DNA from: Campylobacter concisus
GTDB taxonomy: Bacteria; Campylobacterota; Campylobacteria; Campylobacterales; Campylobacteraceae
Direction of reading: 5' to 3'
NCBI RefSeq assembly: GCF_003048405.1
Contig: NZ_PIQS01000001.1
Location: forward strand, 682,001-746,000
Length of the DNA: 64,000 nt
The notes beneath the pieces were generated by a model. It did not search any database and was not told where the DNA came from. It saw only the letters and a list, made by a program, of their open reading frames with translations. The position numbers and the translations under genes are program-made. Within the stretch, counting starts at the first letter, position 1, and the number at the start of each line of letters is the position of its first letter. Positions 17,636-27,353 of this stretch are shown piece by piece.

Positions 17636-20011
17636 TTAGTTTTTGCCTATCATATCAAGCTTAGCTTTGCAGGCATCTTTATACGGGCTTATAAAATTTG
17701 AGTCAGAGCACTCATTTAAATAAGGCCTAGCCAACTTAAACTGCTTTTGTCTTATATAAATTTCACTTATCAAATTTAAAGCGTGTAAGCGGTCTTCTGG
17801 CTCAAGCTTCATGTTCAGTATAAATTTCGCCTCGTCAAGCGCCTCGTTTAGGTTATCTGTCTTTAATAATGCTTCTGAGTAGTTAAAATTTATCTTTGGC
17901 GAAAATGTATTTATTTTGGCTTTTGTTTGTAGCTCAAGAGCTTTTTTAGCATATGTTGTAGCTATGGCATAGTCATTACTTTTTATCGCGTAGTCACTTA
18001 TAGCTGTATATGCTTCGATAATCTTAAAGTCTTGGCCTCTTAGCTGCTCGATAGCGCTTATGGTTGAGATCGCCTCCGTAAAGCGTTTTAATGCAAGCAA
18101 TGAGTAAAACCTGTCAAAAAGAGATGGTGTTGGATCTGAGTATTCGACTGATGAGCCAAGTGAAAGCGCATCATTTGCAGCAATGATTGCATGCTCATAG
18201 TCTTTGTTTTTATATAAAATTTTGCTCAAATTTACCAGCCACTCGACCCTATCTTCTAAATTTTCATCTTTTGCATGAGCTTTTGCAAGCTCAAGTGCAT
18301 CGTTATAGCGGGCCGTTCTGTAATAGCAGTTAAAGAGCTTAAATTGTGGTAATGAGATTTTATTTATATCGTAGTTTTCAAGTAAATTTATAACAGCCGT
18401 GCAATCATCTTTTATAAAATACTCTTTTGTAAGCTCTAGCGCAGCCTCATTTATCAGCTCCATTGCCTTACTTAAATTTCCATCTTTTGCCATGGTTTTG
18501 TAAGATAGTGCATCGGAGAATTTACGCTCTTTAATATCTAGCTCAAGCTCGCTTATTAAAGCCTTTTGGCTAATATTTGTTCCAGCATATTTTTCAATTA
18601 GCTCTTTATATCTTGCATGAAGTGCAGTAGCATTTTTATCCTCTTCTTCAAAAAATAAACCATCTTTTGCCTTGGTGACTTCATCGATATAATCACCATA
18701 TTTAAACTCTGTCTCATATCTATTTAAGTATTCGTATGCTTTTTTCTCATCTTTTGTTTTGGCTAGATTTAGTGCTAAATTTTTTAAAGCAACTTCATAA
18801 AAATCTTTCGTCCTATCGCTATTGTTTATCAAGATTTCATAAATTTTAGCAGCCACATCAGGCATATCTTTACTGGCAAATGTGGTTGCAAGATTCATCG
18901 ACTTTGTTGGGTTGTTCATAAAAAATTTTTCATTCGCATTTGCGATTTTTAGTATAAATTTCTTTGCTTCATCAAATTTTTCTTTATCAATATTTGCATC
19001 AGCTAGGCTTAGTGCTGCTCTACTTGCAAGGTCGATGTCGTTTGTGGAGTAAAGCACTTTTTCATAGTCTTTTAGGGCCTCTTTTTGTCTGCCTATCTTG
19101 TAGAGATAATCAGCATAATCAAGTGCTGCAAGTTTCGTAAATTTTGAGTTTGTGTGCTCTTCGTTTAAGATATCAAGCATATATTTTGCATCACTTGCGA
19201 TGCTATCTTTTAGGTAGGCTCTAGCGATTAGATATAGCACTTCTGGATAGTTTTCATCAGATGGGAATTTTCTGATCCAAGCCCTACCTTCGCTTACGAT
19301 ATCTTTTGACTCGATCTCTTCAAACTCATTTTTTGTCTCAAAAATTTTATCAAGAGCCCTTAGACGAAATAGTAAAAATTCACTTGAAAAAAGGCTATTT
19401 GGATGCCTTTTTATCGCTGTTTGAGTATCTTTTACTACATTTTCATAAGCGCCCTTTTCATAAGCTCTTTTTATGCTTATGTAGATATCAATGTCATTAC
19501 TATCAAGCCCAGCAATAGGGGCTTTGTTAAGATCAAGCGCTCCAATACTAGGATTTAGCATATCTTTAAAATCAGGTTTAAAATTTAGCCCAGACTTTCT
19601 CTTGCTATTTTCACTGAGCGAAGTATCTATAATGATGCTAAAGTGTTTTGAAATGGTTGTTCTTGGGCTATCTTGTACGTTTTGGCTATTATAAAGCTCA
19701 GTTTTTATATTTAGCAGTTTTGACGGTGCTTTTGGCATTATGACGATAAAAAGCTTGCCATCTTGCTTTTTATATTTTATATCCATTAATGGCAGTGTCG
19801 TATCTTCAATTTTTGGCAAAATTTCATCATCAAGCATGCAGACATAGCGTTTGGTGTCGTAAGCTAAAATTTGCTCCACGCATTCAAATTCTTGCTCATC
19901 GCTTAGCTGAAGGACGCTATAAGGTTTATCACCATTTGCGCCGCTATTTAGGCTAAGATTAAAAGCGGTTAGATAAAGCGGAAAAAATAAAATAATTAAG
20001 AGCTTTTTCAT
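17636..20011 (-). CDS. pflA: PflA-like TPR protein of the flagellar motor
   Basis: This is a 791-residue exported protein with an N-terminal signal peptide (MKKLLIILFFPLYLTAFNLS), a beta-rich N-terminal region to about residue 160 and a long array of helical tetratricopeptide-type repeats. In C. jejuni the gene directly after nuoN encodes PflA, the paralysed-flagellum protein that builds the periplasmic disk of the motor and helps recruit stators. Position, length and repeat architecture all agree. I chose the internal ATG at 20011 because it begins the signal peptide and lies 22 bp past the nuoN stop; a longer frame would overlap nuoN. It is probably co-transcribed with the nuo operon although functionally separate. 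Confidence 0.82.
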   Translation of the reverse strand: MKKLLIILFFPLYLTAFNLSLNSGANGDKPYSVLQLSDEQEFECVEQILAYDTKRYVCMLDDEILPKIEDTTLPLMDIKYKKQDGKLFIVIMPKAPSKLLNIKTELYNSQNVQDSPRTTISKHFSIIIDTSLSENSKRKSGLNFKPDFKDMLNPSIGALDLNKAPIAGLDSNDIDIYISIKRAYEKGAYENVVKDTQTAIKRHPNSLFSSEFLLFRLRALDKIFETKNEFEEIESKDIVSEGRAWIRKFPSDENYPEVLYLIARAYLKDSIASDAKYMLDILNEEHTNSKFTKLAALDYADYLYKIGRQKEALKDYEKVLYSTNDIDLASRAALSLADANIDKEKFDEAKKFILKIANANEKFFMNNPTKSMNLATTFASKDMPDVAAKIYEILINNSDRTKDFYEVALKNLALNLAKTKDEKKAYEYLNRYETEFKYGDYIDEVTKAKDGLFFEEEDKNATALHARYKELIEKYAGTNISQKALISELELDIKERKFSDALSYKTMAKDGNLSKAMELINEAALELTKEYFIKDDCTAVINLLENYDINKISLPQFKLFNCYYRTARYNDALELAKAHAKDENLEDRVEWLVNLSKILYKNKDYEHAIIAANDALSLGSSVEYSDPTPSLFDRFYSLLALKRFTEAISTISAIEQLRGQDFKIIEAYTAISDYAIKSNDYAIATTYAKKALELQTKAKINTFSPKINFNYSEALLKTDNLNEALDEAKFILNMKLEPEDRLHALNLISEIYIRQKQFKLARPYLNECSDSNFISPYKDACKAKLDMIGKN

Positions 20012-20033
20012 GCCGCAATTATAGTTAAATTTT

Positions 20034-21524
20034 CTAAAATCCTGAAGCAAAGACAAAATGCTCAATAAATTCCAAAATAGCTCCAGAAAATAAAAACGAA
20101 AAGGCCGTTCCAGCTACCGCAATGCCAACAATTACTTTTAGCGCCATCGAGATATTTGCGGTGTAGAGATTTTTATCTTTTACGATCGGCTCTTTTAAAA
20201 ACATAAAGACGATTAGCTTTAAATAGTAATAAATCGCAATGGCAGAATTTATCATGATTATAACGCCAAGCACGACGTAATCAGATTTTATGAGCGATGA
20301 GATAAGCGCCATCTTGCCCCAAAAGACGCTAAAAGGCGGTATGCCAGCAAGGGCGATCATAAAAATTCCCATTATTACGGCGTAACTTGGTAAAATTTTT
20401 ATAAGCCCTGAAAATTTCTCAAATGGGTGTTTAAAGCGCTTGTCCCAGCAGACGACATCATCGCACCTTGCCACCCAAAGCATAGAAAATGCGCCCAAAT
20501 TTGCAAACAAAAACATAACCCAGTAAAAAAATAAGGCGACATTTGCCTCGTGAGAATTTGCCACAAGCGCACAGAGTACGACACCAGCGTGAGCTATTGA
20601 GCTAAAAGCAAGCATCCTTTTTACGTCTTTTTGCACTAGCGCCATGATGTTCGCAAGGCTCATCGTAAGCACGGCGATGATGTAGAGCATATCTTTTATC
20701 CACAAAATTTGTGAGCCCTCAAGCATCGCGAAAATTCTTAACGCGACGATAAAAGCTGCCACCTTTGGCACGATCGACATATAGCCAGCAAGTGGGGCAT
20801 TTGAGCCTTCATAAACGTCTGGTATCCATGTGTGAAATGGTATGAGTGAGAGCTTAAAGCCAATGGCCGAGGCGATGAAAACGCAGCCAAGTAAGATGAT
20901 CAAATTTTGATTTAGGCTAAGATCTTTTATCACAACGCCGATACGAGCGATGTCTATTGAGTTTGTCGCTAGATAAAACATCGCTATTGCCATCGCAAAA
21001 AAGCCAGCTGAGAGCGAGCCCATCGCGAAGTATTTGATAGCAGCCTCGACGCTTTTTGCCTTGTTGTGAAGGGCGATTAGGGTGTAGAGGCAAAGCGAGC
21101 TGATCTCAAGACCTAAAAAGATGATGAGTAGGTTGTTTGAGCTCACCATAAACAAAAATCCAGCGATCATAAACAAAAATAGCGCGTAGTACTCGTAAAT
21201 TTTATACTCAAAATACTCTTTTGTGCTAAGTGCGAGTGGGATAAAAAGGGCTGAGGCGATTAAGATAATGACTTGAGAAATGACCGAAACGCCATCAACC
21301 AAAAGCATATCCCAAAAGCTAAGGCTAAGACCGTTAAAATCAAGTATTAGGCCCAAATTTACAAATATTGCGATGATACAAAATACGCAGTAGAAATTTC
21401 TTGAAAGATCTTTTTTTATGGTGCCAACGATTAAGATAAAAAGCGCAAAGATTATCATACTAAGCATTGGAGCAACTGAAGATAAAGAAATTTCTTTTAG
21501 ATCTAAAAAGGCTATTTCGTTCAT
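20034..21524 (-). CDS. nuoN: Complex I subunit N
   Basis: This 496-residue antiporter-like membrane subunit of the proton-pumping NADH:quinone oxidoreductase family has about 14 hydrophobic segments. The conserved block around GFKLSLIPFHTWIPDVYEG carries the functional lysine and histidine of the Mrp-antiporter fold. AHAGVVLCAL and AGIPPFSVFWGKMALI match the NuoN group. The length is typical. Its ATG overlaps the nuoM stop by 4 bp. It is the last nuo gene and is followed by pflA. Confidence 0.95.
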   Translation of the reverse strand: MNEIAFLDLKEISLSSVAPMLSMIIFALFILIVGTIKKDLSRNFYCVFCIIAIFVNLGLILDFNGLSLSFWDMLLVDGVSVISQVIILIASALFIPLALSTKEYFEYKIYEYYALFLFMIAGFLFMVSSNNLLIIFLGLEISSLCLYTLIALHNKAKSVEAAIKYFAMGSLSAGFFAMAIAMFYLATNSIDIARIGVVIKDLSLNQNLIILLGCVFIASAIGFKLSLIPFHTWIPDVYEGSNAPLAGYMSIVPKVAAFIVALRIFAMLEGSQILWIKDMLYIIAVLTMSLANIMALVQKDVKRMLAFSSIAHAGVVLCALVANSHEANVALFFYWVMFLFANLGAFSMLWVARCDDVVCWDKRFKHPFEKFSGLIKILPSYAVIMGIFMIALAGIPPFSVFWGKMALISSLIKSDYVVLGVIIMINSAIAIYYYLKLIVFMFLKEPIVKDKNLYTANISMALKVIVGIAVAGTAFSFLFSGAILEFIEHFVFASGF

Positions 21525-23032
21525 AGTTTGCTCCCACCATTTAAAGATAAAATTTTATCCTTTGTGTCGCTATTTACGGCTCTAGTTTGCATTTTGCTTA
21601 TGATATTTTGCACGCTTGGCTCAAGTGGTTTTAGGATTAAATTTGGAGCAACACCAAGAGCGATTATGAGCAAGCAAAGTGGCACAAGAGCGGCTAACTC
21701 TTTAAAATTTAGATCCTTAAGGCTTAAATTTTTCTCCTTACACTCGCCAAAAAAAACCCTTTTATAAAGCACTAGCATATAAACAGCGCCCACGATGATG
21801 CTAAAGCCACCAAGTAGCGCAAAGAGCTTGTTTAGCTTAAAGACGCCAAGCAGGCTCAAAAACTCGCCCACAAAGCCAATGGTTAGCGGCAGACCGATAC
21901 TTGCAAGCGTTGCTATAAAAAATATAAGCGCATACTTTGGCATAACCTTAGCAAGGCCGCCAAATTCGCAAATTTCTTTTGTGTGAGCTCTCTCATAGAT
22001 GACACCAACTAACAAAAATAGCGCACCACTTACGATGCCATGGCTTATCATCAAAAATATTGAGCCACCAAGGCCTATTAAATTTAGTGAAAAGATGCCA
22101 AGCATGATGACGCCCATGTGTGAAATGGAGCTATAAGCGATCACTTGCTTCATGTCGCTTTGTGCGTAGGCAACAAGGGCTGCGTGGATGATCATAATGA
22201 TAGCTATGACACAGACAAAGCCACTTAAAAGCAGGCTCGCATCTGGAAAAAGTGGAAGTGAAAATCTCACAAAGCCGTAAGTACCCATCTTTAAAAGCAC
22301 GCTAGCAAGTAGCACTGAACCGATAGTCGGAGCCTGTCCGTGTGCGTAAGGTAGCCACGTGTGAAATGGAAATAGCGGAGTTTTCACACCAAAGGCGAAG
22401 AAAAATGCTAAAAATAGCCAAATTTGAGTGCTCTGTCCGATACCAAGCTTATACCAGTCAAGCAGGCTAAAGCTAAAGACGCCACTTTTTTGATAGCACA
22501 AATAGCCGATAAAGATGATCGCTACTAGCATAAAGACAGAGCCTAAAAATGTATAGATGAAAAATTTAATCGCAGCATAAATTCTATTTTTACTACCAAA
22601 TGCGCCGATGATGTAAAGTAGTGGTATGAGGCTAAGCTCCCAAAAGCTGTAAAACAAGATCATATCAAGCGCGCTAAAGACGCCCATCATCGTGCTCTCT
22701 AAAAATAGTACGCTAATAACAAGGTGCTTTAAATTTCCATCATCGCTAAGGGCTGCGATAGAGATGAAACTCATAAATGCACTAAGTACGATAAGTGCTA
22801 GCGAAATGGTGTCGATGCCGACAAAATAGCTGATATTTAGGCTTTGTATAAGCTGGACTTGATGCGTTAGAACAAAGTCATAACCCTGAAAATCGACATT
22901 GACGCAGATAAAAATGGCTAGCAAAAGCTCTATGAGAGCGATGCTTGCTCCATAAAATTTTATGCTTTTATTTTCTATTAAAAAGCCAAGTATTGCGCTT
23001 ATTGCAGGGAAAAATATGATTACACTTAGCAT
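21521..23032 (-). CDS. nuoM: Complex I subunit M
   Basis: This 503-residue antiporter-like subunit has about 14 membrane helices. FYSFWELSLIPLLYIIGAFG carries the conserved glutamate of helix 5. FGVKTPLFPFHTWLPYAHG carries the lysine of the discontinuous helix. YSSISHMGVIMLGIF is also typical of NuoM. The start overlaps the last base of nuoL, and the stop overlaps the nuoN start by 4 bp, so stoichiometric translation is likely. Confidence 0.96.
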   Translation of the reverse strand: MLSVIIFFPAISAILGFLIENKSIKFYGASIALIELLLAIFICVNVDFQGYDFVLTHQVQLIQSLNISYFVGIDTISLALIVLSAFMSFISIAALSDDGNLKHLVISVLFLESTMMGVFSALDMILFYSFWELSLIPLLYIIGAFGSKNRIYAAIKFFIYTFLGSVFMLVAIIFIGYLCYQKSGVFSFSLLDWYKLGIGQSTQIWLFLAFFFAFGVKTPLFPFHTWLPYAHGQAPTIGSVLLASVLLKMGTYGFVRFSLPLFPDASLLLSGFVCVIAIIMIIHAALVAYAQSDMKQVIAYSSISHMGVIMLGIFSLNLIGLGGSIFLMISHGIVSGALFLLVGVIYERAHTKEICEFGGLAKVMPKYALIFFIATLASIGLPLTIGFVGEFLSLLGVFKLNKLFALLGGFSIIVGAVYMLVLYKRVFFGECKEKNLSLKDLNFKELAALVPLCLLIIALGVAPNLILKPLEPSVQNIISKMQTRAVNSDTKDKILSLNGGSKL

Positions 23033-24870
23033 TATTTGGCTCCGTTTAATAAAAATATAAAGCTTAAAAGCAAGGCAAATCCTGCGACCATAAATCTAAG
23101 CATGATGCTTAAGTCGCCGCTTTGCATTTTATTTGCTAAAAATGCAAATTTATTTAGCGCTGTTGCGACTAGATCGACACTACGATCGATTATAATCTCA
23201 TCAATCTTTTTACAAATTTGTGAGATCAAAATGTAGCCATTTATAAAAAATTTCTCATAAAATTTTGGGATAAAGTAGGCACTTTGCAAAATTTTATAAA
23301 TTCTACTCTCACAAATGTTCTCTTTAAAAATTTCTTTTTTATAGGCAAATACAGCAAAGCCAGCACTTGTTAGCACTAGACCAAGTGTTAAAATAAGTAA
23401 AAAAATTTCGCTGCCGTGAGATAAATTTAGTGGAAAATCTTTTAAGCTTTTTTCTAAAAATACACTAAAGTTGCTCCAAAAAAAGCCGCTAATGATCGAG
23501 AGCACACCAAGCGCTGCCATGCCAGCTAGCATGTAGTTTTTAGCTTCATGCACGTGTTTCTCGCTCTTTGGCTTTGTAAAAAAGACGAGCATAACGAGCC
23601 TAAAGCTATAAAATGCCGTAAGTACGGCACCAAAGAGTAAAATAATCCATAAAAATTTATTCTCACTAAAAGCAACCTCTAAAATTTTATCTTTAGAGAA
23701 AAAGCCAGCAAATGGATAAAAGCCAGCCAGCGCACAGCTTGCGATGATAGAAAGTAGCACAGTTGGCTTCATAAATTTATAAAGTCCGCCCATTTTTTTG
23801 ATATTTAGCTCATCATTCATCGCGTGCATGACGTTACCAGCGCATAAAAAGAGAAGCGACTTAAAAAATGCGTGCGTGACAAGGTGAAAAAGTGCGATCT
23901 TATAAGCGCCGAGTCCAGCAGCTACGAACATATAGCCAAGTTGCGAAAGTGTCGAGTAAGCGATGATCTTTTTAAGGTCATTATGCACAAGCGCGATGCT
24001 AGCCGCAAATATCGCTACAAATGTGCCAAGGTAAGCGATAAAGTGCGAGACTTCAGGTGCATTTATAAAGATAAAATTTGCTCGCACGACTAGATAGACG
24101 CCAGCTGTTACCATGGTCGCTGCGTGGATGAGTGCAGAAACTGGAGTTGGCCCCTCCATAGCGTTTGCGAGCCAGGTGTGAAATGGAAACTGCGCGCTTT
24201 TGCCCATGGCACCGATAAAAAGAAGTGTGGCAATGATGCCTAAATTTAGCCCAGAAAAGTCGCTTCTAGCGTTAAAAACCTCGCTAAATTTAAGTGAGCC
24301 AAAGCTATAAAATATATAAAAAATGCCAACAAGCATGGCTAGATCAGCGACTCTATTCATAATAAAGGCTTCGTTTGCAGCGACGTTTGCACTAGGCCTT
24401 TTATACCAAAAGCCAATGAGTAGCCACGAGCAAAGTCCAACGCCCTCCCAGCCAATAAATAACCCTATAAAGTTATCGCTTGAGACAAGGACGTTCATGC
24501 AAAAGACAAAGAGCCCAAGATAACTAAAAAAGCGGTTAAAGCTTGCATCATCTTTCATATAGCCAACCGAGTAGATATGCACGATGCTTGCCACGATACC
24601 AACGGTGCTAAGCATAACAAGGCTAATGGCGTCAAGATAGAAGCCAAAATTTAAATCCAGACCGCCAAAATTTATAAATTCTTTTAGTGATAAATTTAGC
24701 GGTTCATCTATGCCAAGGCTAGCTGTTAGCATGAGTGAGGCGGTTGTGCTAATTATCATTAAAAGTGAGCAAAAGATACCAAGTAAAAAATTTTTACTGT
24801 TATGTGAAAAAAGTCCAGAAATGATAAAGCTAAGAAGTGGGAAAAATAGTGAAATGCAAAATAAAGTCAT
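23032..24870 (-). CDS. nuoL: Complex I subunit L
   Basis: This 612-residue subunit is the largest of the three antiporter-like proton channels. FIGWEGVGLCSWLLIGFWY and GKSAQFPFHTWLANAMEGPT are the hallmark motifs, followed by TMVTAGVYLVVR. The C-terminal part would form the long lateral helix along the membrane arm and a final anchoring helix. The length is normal. It starts 3 bp after nuoK and shares one base with nuoM. Confidence 0.96.
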   Translation of the reverse strand: MTLFCISLFFPLLSFIISGLFSHNSKNFLLGIFCSLLMIISTTASLMLTASLGIDEPLNLSLKEFINFGGLDLNFGFYLDAISLVMLSTVGIVASIVHIYSVGYMKDDASFNRFFSYLGLFVFCMNVLVSSDNFIGLFIGWEGVGLCSWLLIGFWYKRPSANVAANEAFIMNRVADLAMLVGIFYIFYSFGSLKFSEVFNARSDFSGLNLGIIATLLFIGAMGKSAQFPFHTWLANAMEGPTPVSALIHAATMVTAGVYLVVRANFIFINAPEVSHFIAYLGTFVAIFAASIALVHNDLKKIIAYSTLSQLGYMFVAAGLGAYKIALFHLVTHAFFKSLLFLCAGNVMHAMNDELNIKKMGGLYKFMKPTVLLSIIASCALAGFYPFAGFFSKDKILEVAFSENKFLWIILLFGAVLTAFYSFRLVMLVFFTKPKSEKHVHEAKNYMLAGMAALGVLSIISGFFWSNFSVFLEKSLKDFPLNLSHGSEIFLLILTLGLVLTSAGFAVFAYKKEIFKENICESRIYKILQSAYFIPKFYEKFFINGYILISQICKKIDEIIIDRSVDLVATALNKFAFLANKMQSGDLSIMLRFMVAGFALLLSFIFLLNGAK

Positions 24871-24873
24871 CTC

Positions 24874-25176
24874 TTAGCCTTTCATATTTGTCATCGAATC
24901 TAGGCTAATGCTGCCAGTCTTTTTGTACCAAAGCACTAGTAGCCCTAACCCCACGGCGACCTCGCTAGCAGCGATAGCCACTATAAAAAATGCAACTATT
25001 TGCCCGGTTAGATCAAAGTGGTATTTTGAGATAGCCGCGAGTGCGATATTTGCCGAGTTTAGTAAAATTTCACTTGAGAAAAATAGCATGATTAAATTTC
25101 TTCTTCGCATTATGCCAATTAGCCCTATGACAAAGACTAGACTTGCAAGGATGAGGTAGTGAGTAAGTCCTATCAT
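24874..25176 (-). CDS. nuoK: Complex I subunit K
   Basis: This 100-residue membrane subunit has three helices. SSEILLNSANIAL and VAIAASEVAVGLGLLV carry the two conserved intramembrane glutamates used in proton transfer. I took the ATG at 25176, opening MIGLTHYLILASLVF; it overlaps the nuoJ stop by 4 bp and gives the family length. The upstream extension of the frame runs through the nuoJ end and is not real. Confidence 0.95.
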   Translation of the reverse strand: MIGLTHYLILASLVFVIGLIGIMRRRNLIMLFFSSEILLNSANIALAAISKYHFDLTGQIVAFFIVAIAASEVAVGLGLLVLWYKKTGSISLDSMTNMKG

Positions 25177-25709
25177 AGCATCTCCTCTAGCGTATTTTGA
25201 GTATTTAGGTCTTTGTGTATCAAGATAATGCCAGCAACCATTGCCACAAGAAGCATTACAGCACACATCTCAAAAGCGATCAAATACTTGCTAAAAAGCA
25301 AAATTCCAATAGCCTCGATATTGCCAAGCTCACTAACCACTGGATCTAAACTCTCAAGCTTAACGCTATAAATAGGCGCTAGAAATATAAATATCAAAAG
25401 CAGTGCTACAAAGCTACTTAAAAGATAGACAATAATCTTCGCCCTTTTGTTACTTTTTGGTTCACACTCTTTGCTGCTATCAAAAAACATCATTGCAAAT
25501 GCGTATAAAACGACCACAGCACCTGTGTAGACTATTATCTGCACTACACCCAAAAACTCCGCTCCAAGCAAGAAAAATATAGCCGAGATAAAGACCATGC
25601 CAGCAGCCAAAGCTGAGACCGCGTTTAATGCGTTTTTACAAAATACGCTAAAAGAAAAGCTCACCAAAATCAAGGTACTAAAAAGATAAAATGCAAAGCT
25701 CTCATACAT
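25173..25709 (-). CDS. nuoJ: Complex I subunit J
   Basis: This 178-residue membrane subunit has about five helices and holds the conserved third-helix segment GVVQIIVYTGAVVVLYAFAM (pi-bulge helix near the E-channel). The length is normal. The start lies 8 bp inside the end of nuoI, and the stop overlaps nuoK. Confidence 0.95.
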   Translation of the reverse strand: MYESFAFYLFSTLILVSFSFSVFCKNALNAVSALAAGMVFISAIFFLLGAEFLGVVQIIVYTGAVVVLYAFAMMFFDSSKECEPKSNKRAKIIVYLLSSFVALLLIFIFLAPIYSVKLESLDPVVSELGNIEAIGILLFSKYLIAFEMCAVMLLVAMVAGIILIHKDLNTQNTLEEML

Positions 25710-26349
25710 CTTTTGCCCCTTCTAAATTTATATCGCTCACCACTTTTGTCTCATTTTCACTCTCGCTTATAAATGCATTTGGAGTCTTTTTGACCAAGCT
25801 GTCAGAATTTTTACCAAGTGCGCCATAGCCTTCAAATTCGCTTTGATCTTTTAAAAATTTATCTTTTGTTAAAAACTCATCTTTCGTGCCAAATATAATC
25901 CTGCTCTTGCTAGCGACTTCGTACTCTTGTCCGCAAACTATCGCAAGCTCAGGACAAACATCAGCGCAAAATCCACAATACACGCATCTACTTAAATTTA
26001 TTGAGTAGCTTGCGACCTTTTTGCGCCCATCTTCGCCAAGTGAAGTCTTCATCGAAATGCAGTTGCTAACGCAAATTTTCTCACATAGCCCGCACCCAAT
26101 GCAACGTTCATTTTCACTTTCAACAAATTTCAAAAGCTTATGAATGCCCCTATATCTAGCATTTAGCTCCATCTTTTGCATAGGGTATTTTAAAGTATGT
26201 GACTTGCTAAAGAGCATCTGCTTTATCGTGACTTTTAGTCCGATCAAAAGATCAGGCTTAAATGTGATAGCGATGAAGTGCTTAAATTTATCAAACGTGC
26301 TCTTTGGCTTTAACTTTTCATCTATTAAAATATATTTTTTCTCACTCAT
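25702..26349 (-). CDS. nuoI: Complex I subunit I, 2x[4Fe-4S]
   Basis: This 215-residue peripheral subunit carries the two clusters (N6a, N6b) that pass electrons towards NuoB. The binding motifs are CIGCGLCEKICVSNCI and CVYCGFCADVCPELAI. The C-terminal 60 residues form a charged extension. I took the ATG that gives MSEKKYILIDEK, 8 bp after nuoH; the longer frame runs back into nuoH. Confidence 0.95.
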   Translation of the reverse strand: MSEKKYILIDEKLKPKSTFDKFKHFIAITFKPDLLIGLKVTIKQMLFSKSHTLKYPMQKMELNARYRGIHKLLKFVESENERCIGCGLCEKICVSNCISMKTSLGEDGRKKVASYSINLSRCVYCGFCADVCPELAIVCGQEYEVASKSRIIFGTKDEFLTKDKFLKDQSEFEGYGALGKNSDSLVKKTPNAFISESENETKVVSDINLEGAKDV

Positions 26350-26357
26350 TTTTCGCC

Positions 26358-27353
26358 TTAGATTAGTAGCATAAAGCCAGTGACTACGATATTTAAAATT
26401 CCAAGAGGAAGCAAAATTTTCCAGCAAAATGCACTTAACTGATCAACTCTTAAATGTGCCCATGAAGCCCTTACCCAAAGAAAAAAGAAAAAGACAATGC
26501 TTGATTTTAAGATGATCATCAAAGCACCTGGGATAAATAAAAATTCGTTAAATCCACCTAAAAATAAAATCGTAATGATGATGCTAGCAGCGATCATATT
26601 TGTGTACTCGCCGATGAAAAACATCGCCCATCTCATGCCACTATACTCGGTGCCATAGCCTGCTACTATCTCTGTTTCGTTTTCTGTTAAGCAAAATGGC
26701 GTTCTATTGCACTCTACGAAGCTTGCTATTAAAAAGAGCAAAAAGGCAAGGGGCTGCTTGAATATAAGCCAGCCAAAAATTCCTTTTTGATAGTTGTTTA
26801 TATCCACAAGTGAGAGTGAGCTAGTTACCATTACGACGCTTAAAAGAGCCATGCCAGCGACTATTTCGAAACTAAGAAGTGAGACGACCGCACGAGCCGC
26901 GCTAATTAGTGCAAATTTATTATAGCTAGCAAGACCTGCTGCAAGTGGAGAGAAAACGCAAACTGAAGCAACACCAGCGATGTATAAAATACCAACATTA
27001 ATATCTGAGAGAATCGGACGTAATGTATGTCCAAAAATTTCAAACTCAGGCAAAAACGGCACAGGTGCAAGCGCTGCAAATGCGGCAATGGCTGATATTA
27101 GTGGAGCTATTAAAAAGATAAATTTATTCGTATTTGCTGGCACGATGTCCTCTTTTGTAAAGAGTTTTATCATGTCAGCTACTATCTGTAAAATTCCAGC
27201 AGGTCCAACCATATCAGGTCCCACGCGGCGCTGCATGTAGGCTAGTACCTTTCTCTCAGCATAAGTTGCTAGTCCTGCAAGGCTTGCCATGACGGCTAAG
27301 ATGACCACGGCTTTAACGATAGTGCTTAGCACAAAAAATAGTGTTTCACTCAT
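26358..27353 (-). CDS. nuoH: Complex I subunit H
   Basis: This 331-residue membrane subunit with about eight helices forms the quinone tunnel between the two arms. AERKVLAYMQRRVGPDMVGP near residue 30 and FVECNRTPFCLTENETEIVA in the middle are its best conserved loops. In the second, Cys replaces the usual Asp or Glu in the EhnRxPFDLpEaE type motif, as fits the epsilon group. It overlaps nuoG by 8 bp. Confidence 0.95.
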   Translation of the reverse strand: MSETLFFVLSTIVKAVVILAVMASLAGLATYAERKVLAYMQRRVGPDMVGPAGILQIVADMIKLFTKEDIVPANTNKFIFLIAPLISAIAAFAALAPVPFLPEFEIFGHTLRPILSDINVGILYIAGVASVCVFSPLAAGLASYNKFALISAARAVVSLLSFEIVAGMALLSVVMVTSSLSLVDINNYQKGIFGWLIFKQPLAFLLFLIASFVECNRTPFCLTENETEIVAGYGTEYSGMRWAMFFIGEYTNMIAASIIITILFLGGFNEFLFIPGALMIILKSSIVFFFFLWVRASWAHLRVDQLSAFCWKILLPLGILNIVVTGFMLLI